Source: Desulfosporosinus sp. | GTDB taxonomy: Bacteria; Bacillota; Desulfitobacteriia; Desulfitobacteriales; Desulfitobacteriaceae | Length of the DNA: 45,659 nt | Direction: 5' to 3' | Assembly: GCA_003513495.1 (NCBI GenBank) | Contig: DOPM01000023.1 | Coordinates: 1,208 to 46,866, forward strand | Part shown: in pieces, positions 18,581 through 27,700 of the stretch | How positions within the stretch are numbered: the first letter of the stretch is position 1 | How the letters are laid out: each line of letters starts with the position of its first letter | The notes under the pieces: model-generated | The model's input: only the letters and a program-made list of their open reading frames with translations | Told to the model about the DNA's origin: nothing | Databases searched by the model: none | Program-made: the position numbers and the translations under genes

Positions 18581-18772
18581 GTGATTGCTGAAGTCAACCA
18601 AGAAGATTGTATTGGGTGTGAATCATGCCCGGAATTCTGCCCCGAGGTGTTTAGGATGGAGCCCGACGGTTTAGCAATAGCTTATACAAACCCGGTTCCA
18701 GTTGAGTTTGAGGAAGCAGTTAGAGAAGCTGCCGAGGGCTGTCCGGCACACTGCATTATTATTGAAGAATAG
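18581..18772 (+). CDS. Small [4Fe-4S] ferredoxin
   Basis: A 63-residue ferredoxin with cysteines at 10, 13, 16 and 20 (CIGCESCPEFCP) and 54, 58 (EGCPAHC). The pattern resembles the single-cluster Desulfovibrio ferredoxins, where the CxxCxxC and a distal CP hold the cluster and an extra pair may form a disulfide or second site. Soluble low-potential electron carrier, a natural partner for the pyruvate:ferredoxin oxidoreductase further on. AGGAGG at 18567-18572 is eight bases from GTG 18581 and only two from ATG 18575, so GTG is preferred. Confidence 0.88.
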   Translation: MIAEVNQEDCIGCESCPEFCPEVFRMEPDGLAIAYTNPVPVEFEEAVREAAEGCPAHCIIIEE

Positions 18773-18785
18773 ACACATACTAATA

Positions 18786-18834
18786 GACATAAAAAAGAAT
18801 TGCTTTTTCAGTTCAAAGCAATTCTTTTTATGTC
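18786..18834. terminator. Strong terminator after the ferredoxin gene
   Basis: Arms of about 20 bases (GACATAAAAAAGAATTGCTT / AAGCAATTCTTTTTATGTC) around a short loop, with A and T tracts inside the arms; works in either direction. Confidence 0.85.
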
Positions 18835-18870
18835 TTAAGATAATTTCTGTAATAATAAGAGCACGTAATG

Positions 18871-19300
18871 ATCTACCTAACACAAATATAGATCGCTGAT
18901 TACCTGACTAGGATCTTCCGACCATAATCAAGCAGGTTACCACCTATACTCATGATTCGTTCGACCTTACAAGATATCTACCCAGCTATAGACAACCTCT
19001 CGGCTGCAAATAACCAGATTTTCTTACCCATGCATACATCTTCTGACATATGGTTGCGTAAGAAAAAAATCAACACCCAGCAAAATCTTAGCTCGACCCT
19101 TTACGATAAGTTAGAACCTTAAAACAATCTTAAAGACTGCCCTAAAGCTTTTCCCCACCATAAAGAATCTTCCCTCCGACTATATACAAGCGTTTTACCA
19201 CCTGCATATAATCTTTGGCCGACCCATATACACCCGGTTAAGAGCATATATAAATCTTGGCTCAACCATTACGTACCCTTATGATCATATTATGGTTCTT
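18871..19300. repeat. Array of ~11 degenerate ~42-bp tandem repeats
   Basis: An anchor resembling ATCTTnnnCGACC recurs at 18871, 18913, 18955, 18995, 19038, 19085, 19127, 19167, 19211, 19254 and 19296, spacings 42, 42, 40, 43, 47, 42, 40, 44, 43 and 42. Several units continue as TATACAAGC-GGTTACCACCT-CATATA. No continuous frame runs through the array on either strand. It fills most of the gene-free stretch between the ferredoxin and the CRP-like fusion gene. Confidence 0.65.
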
Positions 19301-19375
19301 TAAGGTGCTCCTTATACTGGAAATTTTAGGTAGTTGTTTTTGAACAAGGGGTATGAAACAAGGGGATATGAAATG

Positions 19376-19466
19376 AAACAAGGGGACAGGTGCACAGTTT
19401 CGAAACAGTGCACCTGTCCCCTTGTTTTGTGTCCCCCTGTTTTGTTAAGAAAGCAAACAGGGGGAC
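19376..19466. repeat. REP-like double palindrome
   Basis: A 52-bp near-perfect palindrome at 19376-19427 (19-base arms, AAACAAGGGGACAGGTGCA and complement, around GTTTCGAAAC) is followed by a second hairpin at 19431-19466 (GTCCCCCTGTTT / AAACAGGGGGAC). Degenerate direct repeats of AACAAGGGG lead into it from about 19343. Related copies are at 1-25 and 24006-24053. Confidence 0.75.
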
Positions 19467-19590
19467 TTCGTTTTAACAAACGAGCTTCTTCGAAATTGGA
19501 AACAAGTTTATATTGTCAGAAAGATTCAGATAAGTTATAGTTTATGAACCGAAGTATTTGGAAGGGTACGTCTAAACGTATGGAGGGCTT

Positions 19591-22005
19591 ATGATTGACG
19601 ATAAAGTTTATAGTCTATCAAAAATTGAGTTGTTTTCAGGTTTAACCTCCGCCGAGTTAGCAGAGCTTGCCGAAGATTTCCAATGGGAGAACTATGTTCA
19701 AGGCTCTGAGATTATTAAACAGGGTCAAGAAGAGCATGTCTTTTATATTTTGATCAAAGGAAAAGCGGATATTATGATCCGCAAAGAAGGACAAGGTGTA
19801 AAGCGTGTCCGATCCTTGGACAAGGGAGAGACCTTTGGAGAATTCTCGTTGCTCGATGGTAAACCTGCTGCTACAACCATTCTATGCATAGAGGAGTGTC
19901 AGGTTCTTGCAATGGATTCGGAAGGTTTTGCCCGTATGCTTTTGCGGTGGCCTAAACTTTATCAGACGTTTATTGGTCGTTTAACTTCAAATCTCAATGA
20001 AGCAAACCTTATACTTTCAGAAGCTAAATATAAGGAAATTTTACGTTCGGCGTTACAGCTTAACCAATATAAAGATAAGTTCTATGGACTTTGGGGAGGC
20101 CGTCGCACAACGGCTGAGGTTGAAAGGAAGCTTGAGGAACTTTCTAATCCTCAAGGGCATCTGCTATTAACTGGAGAACGAGGTACTGGTCGGCAGATGA
20201 TGGCTTGGTATGTCCATCAACGCCAATCGGGGGTGGAAGCCCCTTTTGTAGTGGTGTCCGGACGGCGCTTTGATCAGCAGTGGAGAGACTTAATCATGGA
20301 GCCCGCAGGTCAGGAGGCCCCCTCAGCCGTAGCTAATTCGAATCTTTTCGATATAGCTGAGGGTGGAACCTTGATGATAAAGGAAATTAATCTTATATCT
20401 CCGCATACTCAGCTATTACTTGCCCAAGCGATTAACGCTCAAAAAAAATGCTTTGTCATCGGTAGTTTAAACTCTGAACCAGATGAATTGGAACGTATTA
20501 TCATCCCTGAACTGCGGAAATCTTTTGCTCACACTTATGAAATAACTCCTTTACGAAAACGCAAACGGGATATTCCTATTTTAGCACAAGGTTTTCTGGA
20601 AAAATTAGCTCAGAAGAACCAACGAAAGGTACCAAAACTGAATCAGGAAGCGACCCAACTGTTACTCTCTCATCATTACCAACAGGGAAATGTCACAGAA
20701 TTAATTCAAGTTATCGAAAGAGCCTTTCATATTACTGAACATGATGTTATTGGCTTAGAACAGATCTTTTTTGGTCCCACGGCTGAACAAAATGGGCATA
20801 CGATTAACCTTTTAAGCTGGCCAACCTTTAAAAGGATACTACAGAAGGGAACTATGATAGGTTGGTTAAGGGGGGCAGCCGCTGCACTGTTTATCGGTTT
20901 GGTCTTATTATTGCTATTTAATCCTCAAGTTGCGGTCTCCACTAAGATCTTTGCTTTAGTGTGGGGGTTATGGTGGCCGGCTTTGGCATTAATTTCTCCT
21001 TTCTTAGGTAGATTGTGGTGCACGGTATGTCCGTTTTCAACAATTATGGATTTTGTGCAAAAAAGGGTGCATAAGAACCGGGGGATTCCTGAATTTATTA
21101 TAAAATACGATTATCTCCTGGTCAGTTTCTTGTTTCTCATGATCTTTTGGGTTGAAGTAATTACGGATATGCGCTTTAATCCTAGTTATACTGCTATCTT
21201 ATTAATAGGGATCCAAGTTAGTGCGATTTTGATCGCAGTCCTTTATCCACGCCATACTTGGTGCCGACATTTTTGTCCCTTGGGAGGATTTATCGGGACG
21301 GCTTCGGTGGGTTCAATGTTAGAGATTCGAGCAGATGCCTCGGTATGTCTGAATAAGTGTACAACCTTCGAGTGCTACGTCGGCACAGAGAATGCTGCAG
21401 GCTGTCCAATGTCTCAACATCTTCCCTTCTTAGACAATAACCTGGATTGTAAACTGTGTTTCAACTGTGTGCGAAATTGTCCTAATGGTTCTGTGCAAGT
21501 TAATTTAAGACTTGCAGGCCGGGAAGTATGGCATTTAGTTCGAGTTAACCAGGGTTATGTAGTTTTTATTGGAGTAATGTTAGGTATCCTAGGTCCACTT
21601 AACTACTTTTCATCGTCTGAGATTTTAGGGGCTACTACCTCCTGGAAAGCTTTGTTTAGTCTTAGTTATTGGGGGGCAGGTATTACTGGTGGAATACTTG
21701 CTTGGATGATCGCAAAACCCTTTAAAACAAAAGCCGCATCCCTACGTGTCAAGCTGGTTTTTGCCTTTACTCCTTTAGTTCTGGCAGGGCATATTATGTA
21801 TCAAGTCGCTTATATTCCCGGAATTCATTCGCTTTTCTTGGGTTTAGGCTATAAAGTACAGTCAGGCTTGCAATCCTTTTATATTCCGGCCACAGTGATA
21901 GTACAGGGTATTGCCACTATATTTGGCTTACTGTTAACAGGGATAACCATTGCTTTAGTTTTGTTGCGAACCAAAGAAAAACCAGCAGTTCGCTTAAAAG
22001 CTTAA
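19591..22005 (+). CDS. Fusion: cNMP-binding (CRP-like) domain, degenerate sigma-54-type AAA domain, NosR/NapH-like membrane Fe-S module
   Basis: An 804-residue protein of unusual architecture. Residues about 10-130 are a cyclic-nucleotide-binding beta barrel (GETFGEFSLLDGKPAATTI). Residues about 170-390 resemble the AAA domain of sigma-54 activators, but Walker A reads GERGTGRQ (Lys replaced by Arg) near 195, Walker B reads GGTLMIKEI near 258, and the sigma-54-contacting GAFTGA loop is absent; RKRKRDIPILA and GNVTELIQVIERA are kept. No DNA-binding domain follows. From ~421 there are several membrane helices with CTVCP near 477, CRHFCP near 557, and a cysteine-rich ferredoxin-like stretch (CLNKC ... 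CKLCFNCVRNCP, about 586-636) as in NapH/NosR. It may couple a bound ligand to membrane electron transfer. An ATPase role is doubtful. Confidence 0.8.
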   Translation: MIDDKVYSLSKIELFSGLTSAELAELAEDFQWENYVQGSEIIKQGQEEHVFYILIKGKADIMIRKEGQGVKRVRSLDKGETFGEFSLLDGKPAATTILCIEECQVLAMDSEGFARMLLRWPKLYQTFIGRLTSNLNEANLILSEAKYKEILRSALQLNQYKDKFYGLWGGRRTTAEVERKLEELSNPQGHLLLTGERGTGRQMMAWYVHQRQSGVEAPFVVVSGRRFDQQWRDLIMEPAGQEAPSAVANSNLFDIAEGGTLMIKEINLISPHTQLLLAQAINAQKKCFVIGSLNSEPDELERIIIPELRKSFAHTYEITPLRKRKRDIPILAQGFLEKLAQKNQRKVPKLNQEATQLLLSHHYQQGNVTELIQVIERAFHITEHDVIGLEQIFFGPTAEQNGHTINLLSWPTFKRILQKGTMIGWLRGAAAALFIGLVLLLLFNPQVAVSTKIFALVWGLWWPALALISPFLGRLWCTVCPFSTIMDFVQKRVHKNRGIPEFIIKYDYLLVSFLFLMIFWVEVITDMRFNPSYTAILLIGIQVSAILIAVLYPRHTWCRHFCPLGGFIGTASVGSMLEIRADASVCLNKCTTFECYVGTENAAGCPMSQHLPFLDNNLDCKLCFNCVRNCPNGSVQVNLRLAGREVWHLVRVNQGYVVFIGVMLGILGPLNYFSSSEILGATTSWKALFSLSYWGAGITGGILAWMIAKPFKTKAASLRVKLVFAFTPLVLAGHIMYQVAYIPGIHSLFLGLGYKVQSGLQSFYIPATVIVQGIATIFGLLLTGITIALVLLRTKEKPAVRLKA

Positions 22006-22080
22006 TAAGATCTAATTAACAGCCCCTAGAATTAGTACTGGTGGGCCTATTATCCTAGAATAGATTTAAAATTTGTAATT

Positions 22081-22119
22081 AAAGGCCTTAGCTCAGTTAG
22101 TTTGAGCTAAGGCCTTTTA
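22081..22119 (+). terminator. Intrinsic terminator after the CRP-AAA-FeS gene
   Basis: Fifteen-base perfect arms AAAGGCCTTAGCTCA / TGAGCTAAGGCCTTT, ending in TTTT. Confidence 0.88.
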
Positions 22120-22181
22120 ACACCATCACAATTACTCCTTCGGCTAGATATTTATAACATGTATGATTTAAGGGAAATAAT

Positions 22182-22215
22182 AACATAATTATGGTCATAT
22201 GACCACAATTATGTT
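22182..22215. promoter_or_regulatory. 34-bp near-perfect palindrome, candidate operator
   Basis: Half-site AACATAATTATGGTCAT is followed with no spacer by its complement, with one mismatch in 17 pairs. It lies 150 bp before the next start codon and after the preceding terminator, and has no T tract, so a protein-binding site is more likely than a terminator. The rest of 22006-22364 shows only the terminator and the ribosome site. Confidence 0.55.
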
Positions 22216-22364
22216 AGTTCCTGCCAGACAATAGTATCCAACCAGATTGCCAAGGGAGATCGGCATGTTCGGTTTAAGTACGTAAAGAGGAGTTTTAAGA
22301 ATTCTAGCGAAGTGTTTATTGTGTCATGAGTATTAAAACCTGAAAAGAGAAAGGAACCAAAACT

Positions 22365-23966
22365 ATGAAAAATTCAAGAGGAATAATTGTTCCTGCTATT
22401 TTATGGGCAGCACTTATCTTAATTTCATATTACTTTGTCCTAGTACCCATCAACATTCAATCTGGAGGCTTTTGGATTTACGTCTCCACAATGCTTCTTT
22501 TGGGTGCAGGATTATTCATGTTGCCCCAAGTAGCCGTCCAAAAAAAGATGATCGTGAAGAATCAACTATGGTCTTATCTACTGATTCTGTCAGTGCTTGT
22601 AATAGCAGCGGGAGGAATAATGGTAATTTATTCAATGCCAATATTCCATGCTCAACAATATGCCAAGTTAATTGAAAAGCAGGAAGGGAGTTTTACTGAA
22701 GATGTTACTGAAATAACCTTTGATCAAGTCCCAACTGTTGATAGAGACACGGCTCAAAGACTCGGGGATAGAAAAATGGGTGAGATTGTTGAATTGGTCT
22801 CGCAATTTAGCGTAGCTCCGGATTACACACAAATTAATTACCAAGGAAAACCGGTTAGAGTTTCTCCCTTGGAATATGCTGGGTTTTTTAAGTGGCTGAA
22901 TAATAAGAAGGCCGGAATTCCAAATTATATTGTGGTCAATATGATTAATGGTGAAGTAACTCTGGAAAAACCAAACCAGAACATCATGTATTCTGAAAGT
23001 GAACGGTTCGGAAGTTATGCAAAACGATATTTAAGATTTAAGTATCCGACCAATATTTTTGGCGACTTTAGCTTTGAAGTCGACGATCAAGGAACTCCAT
23101 ATTGGATTGTAGCTGTGCATGTAAAGAAAATAGGTCTTTTTGGTGGAGCGGATGTTAAAGAAGTGATTATGTTGAACGCTTCAACAGGAGAGTACCAAAA
23201 AATGGGGATTGAAGAGGTTCCTTCATGGGTAGATACAGTCTTTGGGTCCGAGCTTGTGATAAAACAAGTTAATTATAATGGTAAATATCAAGGAGGTTTT
23301 ATTAATTCTATATTCGGACAAAAAGGGGTTCTGGCGACAACAGATGGATACAACTATCTGGCCATAAATGATGATGTATATTTGTATACTGGAATAACCT
23401 CTGTGGTGCGGGATGAATCTAATATTGGTTTTATTTTAGTCAATTTACGTACCAAGGAAACAACGTTTTACAGTATTCCGTCAGCTGAGGAGTATTCTGC
23501 TATGGATAGCGCCCAAGGTGCGGTACAAGAGAAAGGTTATGTCTCGACATTCCCTATTCTTTTGAATATCAACGGAAAACCAACGTATTTTATGTCTTTA
23601 AAAGACAACGCCGGGCTTATTAAGCTATATGCTTTAGTTGATGCTGCGGATTATCAAAAAGTCGTCATAGGTGTTACCGTAGAAGAAACGGTAAGTGAAT
23701 TTACGAATAAAGGTATTGCAAAAACAGAAAAGGAGGAATATGACCTTAAAGAACAATTTGAACTAACCGCTAAGATTATAGATATTCAAAACCTTGTGAT
23801 CGAAGGGAACACGTATTACTACATTCTGTTGGAGGGAGAGGAGGATATCTTTACTGCAAATATCTCTAAATCAGAAAGATTACCCTTCCTTAAAATCGGT
23901 GATGTGATCAGTGTAAAATATATTGAAGACAAGGCAAAGGTCAATAATATTGTAAAGATACTCTAA
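22365..23966 (+). CDS. Membrane-anchored protein of unknown function
   Basis: I do not recognise the family. The 533 residues begin with three hydrophobic helices (about 9-28, 34-57 and 68-92), followed by a ~440-residue hydrophilic part, probably outside the cell. Stretches such as VNMINGEVTLEK and VIMLNASTGEYQKM look like the repeated beta hairpins of PepSY-like modules, and the last ~70 residues (TAKIIDIQNLVIEGNTYYYI onward) resemble a small OB-type beta barrel. AGAAAGGA precedes ATG 22365. It follows the CRP-AAA-FeS gene, but a terminator separates them; a REP-like palindrome closes the gene. Confidence 0.75.
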   Translation: MKNSRGIIVPAILWAALILISYYFVLVPINIQSGGFWIYVSTMLLLGAGLFMLPQVAVQKKMIVKNQLWSYLLILSVLVIAAGGIMVIYSMPIFHAQQYAKLIEKQEGSFTEDVTEITFDQVPTVDRDTAQRLGDRKMGEIVELVSQFSVAPDYTQINYQGKPVRVSPLEYAGFFKWLNNKKAGIPNYIVVNMINGEVTLEKPNQNIMYSESERFGSYAKRYLRFKYPTNIFGDFSFEVDDQGTPYWIVAVHVKKIGLFGGADVKEVIMLNASTGEYQKMGIEEVPSWVDTVFGSELVIKQVNYNGKYQGGFINSIFGQKGVLATTDGYNYLAINDDVYLYTGITSVVRDESNIGFILVNLRTKETTFYSIPSAEEYSAMDSAQGAVQEKGYVSTFPILLNINGKPTYFMSLKDNAGLIKLYALVDAADYQKVVIGVTVEETVSEFTNKGIAKTEKEEYDLKEQFELTAKIIDIQNLVIEGNTYYYILLEGEEDIFTANISKSERLPFLKIGDVISVKYIEDKAKVNNIVKIL

Positions 23967-23974
23967 AGCGAAAC

Positions 23975-24053
23975 GAAACAGGGGCGAACGAAACAGGAAC
24001 GAACGACAGGGGGACAGGTATAGTGTTTCAAAACACTGCACCTGTCCCCCTGT
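23975..24053. repeat. REP-like palindrome with direct repeats
   Basis: Arms ACAGGGGGACAGGT / ACCTGTCCCCCTGT at 24006-24019 and 24040-24053, with an inner AGTGTTT / AAACACT. The run-in has repeated GAACGAAACAGG-like units from ~23970. Same family as 1-25 and 19376-19466. Sitting just behind the stop at 23966, it may also terminate transcription. Confidence 0.72.
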
Positions 24054-24120
24054 TTTCGCCCTGAGTTTCTTTCATAGCAAAGACATGTATAGTAAAAAGA
24101 CGCGTAGCGGTTTTCTTGTT

Positions 24121-24567
24121 TTAATTTGGATGGTTATTCATATATTCTCTAAGCCAATAGGTGTGGAATTCTTCGTCGAGAAGATATTCCATAAGAATAT
24201 CTCTGATAATTCGGTATTCCTGTTCTTTCGATTCCTGAATAAACTTACGATAAGCTTTCATTGCCTCATTTTCTAGAGTAACACCAAATTTGCAAGTACT
24301 ATGTTGACCAATGGATTCAACGGTTTCACCTACAAAACTACCGGCTAGTTGTAAAACTGAACCGATGACAGAAGGAACCTCCTCATTGGCTTTGTCGATT
24401 ATATTGGCAAAATAGTCAGCATGTCCTTGTTCTATTTCTACCATTTTTTCAAAAGCCTTTTTGTAATATTCATCCGTAGCAGAATTAGATTGTGCATTGT
24501 AAAAGGCAACTTGAAAGGTTTCTAAGGTATAAAATTGTTTCAAGCGAAAGATTAATTTATTATCCAT
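24121..24567 (-). CDS. Ferritin-like (COQ7-type) diiron protein
   Basis: A 148-residue four-helix bundle. The diiron ligands fit the ferritin-like pattern: E16, E46-x2-H49 (EIEQGH), E99 or E101 (TLENEAMK), and E132-x2-H135 (DEEFH). Such proteins in anaerobes are often linked to oxygen/peroxide defence or to spores; the exact reaction is unknown. GGAG precedes the ATG at 24567. It is transcribed away from the oxidoreductase gene, with which it shares the 24568-24725 regulatory gap. Confidence 0.75.
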   Translation of the reverse strand: MDNKLIFRLKQFYTLETFQVAFYNAQSNSATDEYYKKAFEKMVEIEQGHADYFANIIDKANEEVPSVIGSVLQLAGSFVGETVESIGQHSTCKFGVTLENEAMKAYRKFIQESKEQEYRIIRDILMEYLLDEEFHTYWLREYMNNHPN

Positions 24568-24670
24568 TATTTACTCCTTCGATGATACTATTCATACTTA
24601 TAATTTACTAACTATAAGCAAACTATGACGCATCAAATAAAAATTGGGCCTGAGAATGATTTCTACACCA

Positions 24671-24698
24671 TTGACGAATACTAATTCAAACTTATGAT
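24671..24698 (+). promoter_or_regulatory. Promoter of the pyruvate:ferredoxin oxidoreductase gene
   Basis: TTGACG, 16 bases, TATGAT; 28 bp before the start, with GAGGAGG between. Confidence 0.65.
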
Positions 24699-24725
24699 TA
24701 AAGTTCTCTTAGAGGAGGTCTATAT

Positions 24726-27700
24726 GTGGCTAAGAAAATGAAAACAATGGATGCAAACCAGGCTGCAGCCGAAGCATCCTATGCTCTGACTGAGGTTGCA
24801 GCTATCTTCCCTATAACGCCCTCTTCCCCAATGGCTGAGGGAGTTGATGAATGGTCGGCACATGGTAAAAAGAATTTATTTGACCAACCGGTAAGAGTTG
24901 TAGAAATGCAATCCGAGTCTGGAGCTGCAGCAGCAGTACATGGCTCACTTCAAGCCGGTGCACTGACGACAACCTATACGGCTTCCCAAGGGTTACTACT
25001 GATGATTCCAGAAATGTATAAAATGGCAGGAAATCTAGTGCCGGCAGTCTTCCACGTTAGTGCTAGGGCCTTAGCAACACAAGCTTTGTCAATTTTTGGA
25101 GACCATCAAGATATAAACGCCGCTCGTCAAACAGGCTTTACGATGATTTGCGCTAACAATGTTCAAGAAGCTATGGATTTAGGCTTTGTTTCTCACCTTG
25201 TAGCGATTAAATCAAGGGTACCGGTTTTGCATTTTTTTGATGGGTTCAGAACCTCTCATGAAGTGCAAAAAATCGAGACCACAAGTTATGATGAAATTGC
25301 TGGTCTAGTAGACTTTGAAAAAATAAAAGAATTTCGAGAAAGATCTCTAAATCCTAACCATCCCGTCCTAAGGGGTACAGCCCAAAATCCGGACATTTAT
25401 TTTCAAGGTCGTGAGGTTTCAAACCCTTTCTTTGAGGCTGTACCTGATATTGTTGAAGATTATTTCAAGGAGATTAAGAGAATTACCGGACGCGAGTATC
25501 ATCCCTTCCAGTACTATGGGGATCCCGAGGCTGAAAATATTATTGTGGCCATGGGTTCTGTTTGTAACACCATTGAAGAAACCATCGACTTTATGGCGCA
25601 ACGGGGAGAAAAGGTCGGGCTGATAAAAGTACACCTATATCGTCCATTCTCTAAAAAATACTTCTTTGATGTACTGCCTAAATCCGTTAAGAAGATTGCT
25701 GTCCTTGATCGAACCAAGGAACCTGGATCTACTGGTGAACCTCTATACCTCGATGTTTTACAAATTTTTAACCACGAGACCTCAAAACCAATCATCGTGG
25801 GAGGACGTTATGGTTTAGGTTCTAGAGATACTACTCCTTCTCAAATTCTTGCTGCTTACCAAAACTTAAAGAAGGCTCAGCCGAAGGACCGCTTTACCAT
25901 TGGCATTATTGATGATGTGAGCCACACCTCTTTACCAATCGAAGAGACTATTGACACTTCGCCAGAAGGAACTATTCGGTGTAAGTTTTGGGGACTTGGC
26001 TCTGATGGTACAGTTGGAGCAAATAAAAGTGCGATAAAAATCATTGGTGATAATACTGACCTTAATGTACAAGGCTACTTTGAATATGATAGTAAAAAAT
26101 CCGGTGGAACGACAATTTCTCACCTGCGTTTTGGTAAGCAGCCCATCAAATCCTCTTATTTGGTATTTGATGCAGATTATATTGCTTGCCATAATAAGTC
26201 GTTTATTTATCACTACGATATTTTAAAGGGTCTGAAAAAGGGCGGAACCTTCGTTCTAAACTGTCCTTGGCGAGCAGATGAACTAGAAGATCATTTGCCA
26301 GCTGCCCTTAAGCGCTATATTGCTAAGAACAACATTGATTTCTATATTATTGATGCCGTTTCCATTGCTGGGGAAATCGGGCTCGGCGGACGTATCAACA
26401 TGGTCATGCAGTCCGCTTTCTTTAAGCTAGCTAAGGTGATCCCTGTCGAGGAGGCCATTCAATACTTAAAAGACTCCATACAGAAAGTTTATGGCAAGAA
26501 GGGTTCCAATATTGTAGAGATGAATCATAAGGCTGTTGATCGTGGAATTGAAGCTTTACATAGGGTTGAGGTTCCTGGTTCTTGGGCTGAGGTTCCTGAT
26601 GAGAATATGCCTATTAAAGATGAGCCTGACTTTGTAAAAAACATTCAACGTCCAATGGCCCGTCATGAAGGAGAAGATTTGCCATGTAGTGCTTTTGTCG
26701 GGGTAGAGGATGGAACCTTCCCCTTAAGCACAACACGCTACGAAAAACGTGGTATAGCCGTTTACATACCCGAATGGCAAATCGACAAGTGTATTCAATG
26801 TAATCAGTGTTCCTATGTCTGCCCTCATGCAACCATTCGTCCTTTCCTCTTAGATGATAGCGAGTTAGCAAAGGCCCCAGATACCTTCAAGACTAAGAAA
26901 CCGATTGGCAAAGCCCTGGAAGGTTATCATTATCGGATTCAGGTTACGCCCCTTGACTGTACTGGTTGCGGAAACTGTGCAGATATATGTCCTGCACCAG
27001 GGAAGGCAATTATTATGAAACCCGCTGACCATGAGATTGAAATGGAGTCGGAAAACTGGGAATATGCTATTAAAAATGTGACTGAAAAACGGCATCTCAT
27101 GGATGTTAAGTCTTTAAAAGGAAGTCAATTCGCCCGCCCACTGCTTGAGTTCCATGGAGCTTGTCCAGGCTGTGGTGAGACACCTTATGCTAGACTTATT
27201 ACCCAGTTGTATGGTGACCGGATGATGATTGCCAACGCTACGGGTTGTTCCTCCATCTGGGGCGGAAGTGCACCTTCTGTTCCTTATACAGTTAATGCAG
27301 AAGGTAAAGGACCCGCCTGGATGAATCCACTCTTTGAAGATAATGCAGAGTTTGGCTATGGTATGTATCTTGGTTCAAAGCAAATTCGAGCTAAACTTGC
27401 TCAACTAATGCAACAAGGCTTAGAGAGCTCGATTAGCGAAAATCTCAAAGAAACCTTCCGAGAATGGCTGGAAAATATGGAGGACGGAGAAGGTTCTAAG
27501 AGAGCCTCAGCCAGAGTGCTTGAAGCAATGCAAGCGGAAGATATCGCGGGCAATCCAATCCTTTCCGAAATCAAGGAAAAGAAAGACTATCTCATCAAAC
27601 CCTCTGTTTGGATCTTCGGCGGGGATGGTTTCGCTTATGATATTGGATATAATGGGATTGATCATGTCATCGCGAGCGGAGATGACATCAATATTCTTGT

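Noticed and set aside
18871..19300. CRISPR array
   Set aside because: Units are degenerate, adjoin without distinct spacers, and no cas genes are present.
22081..22117. Text like a tRNA D-arm (TAGCTCAGTTAGT)
   Set aside because: It is the loop side of a perfect 15-bp terminator stem; no anticodon or T-arm follows.
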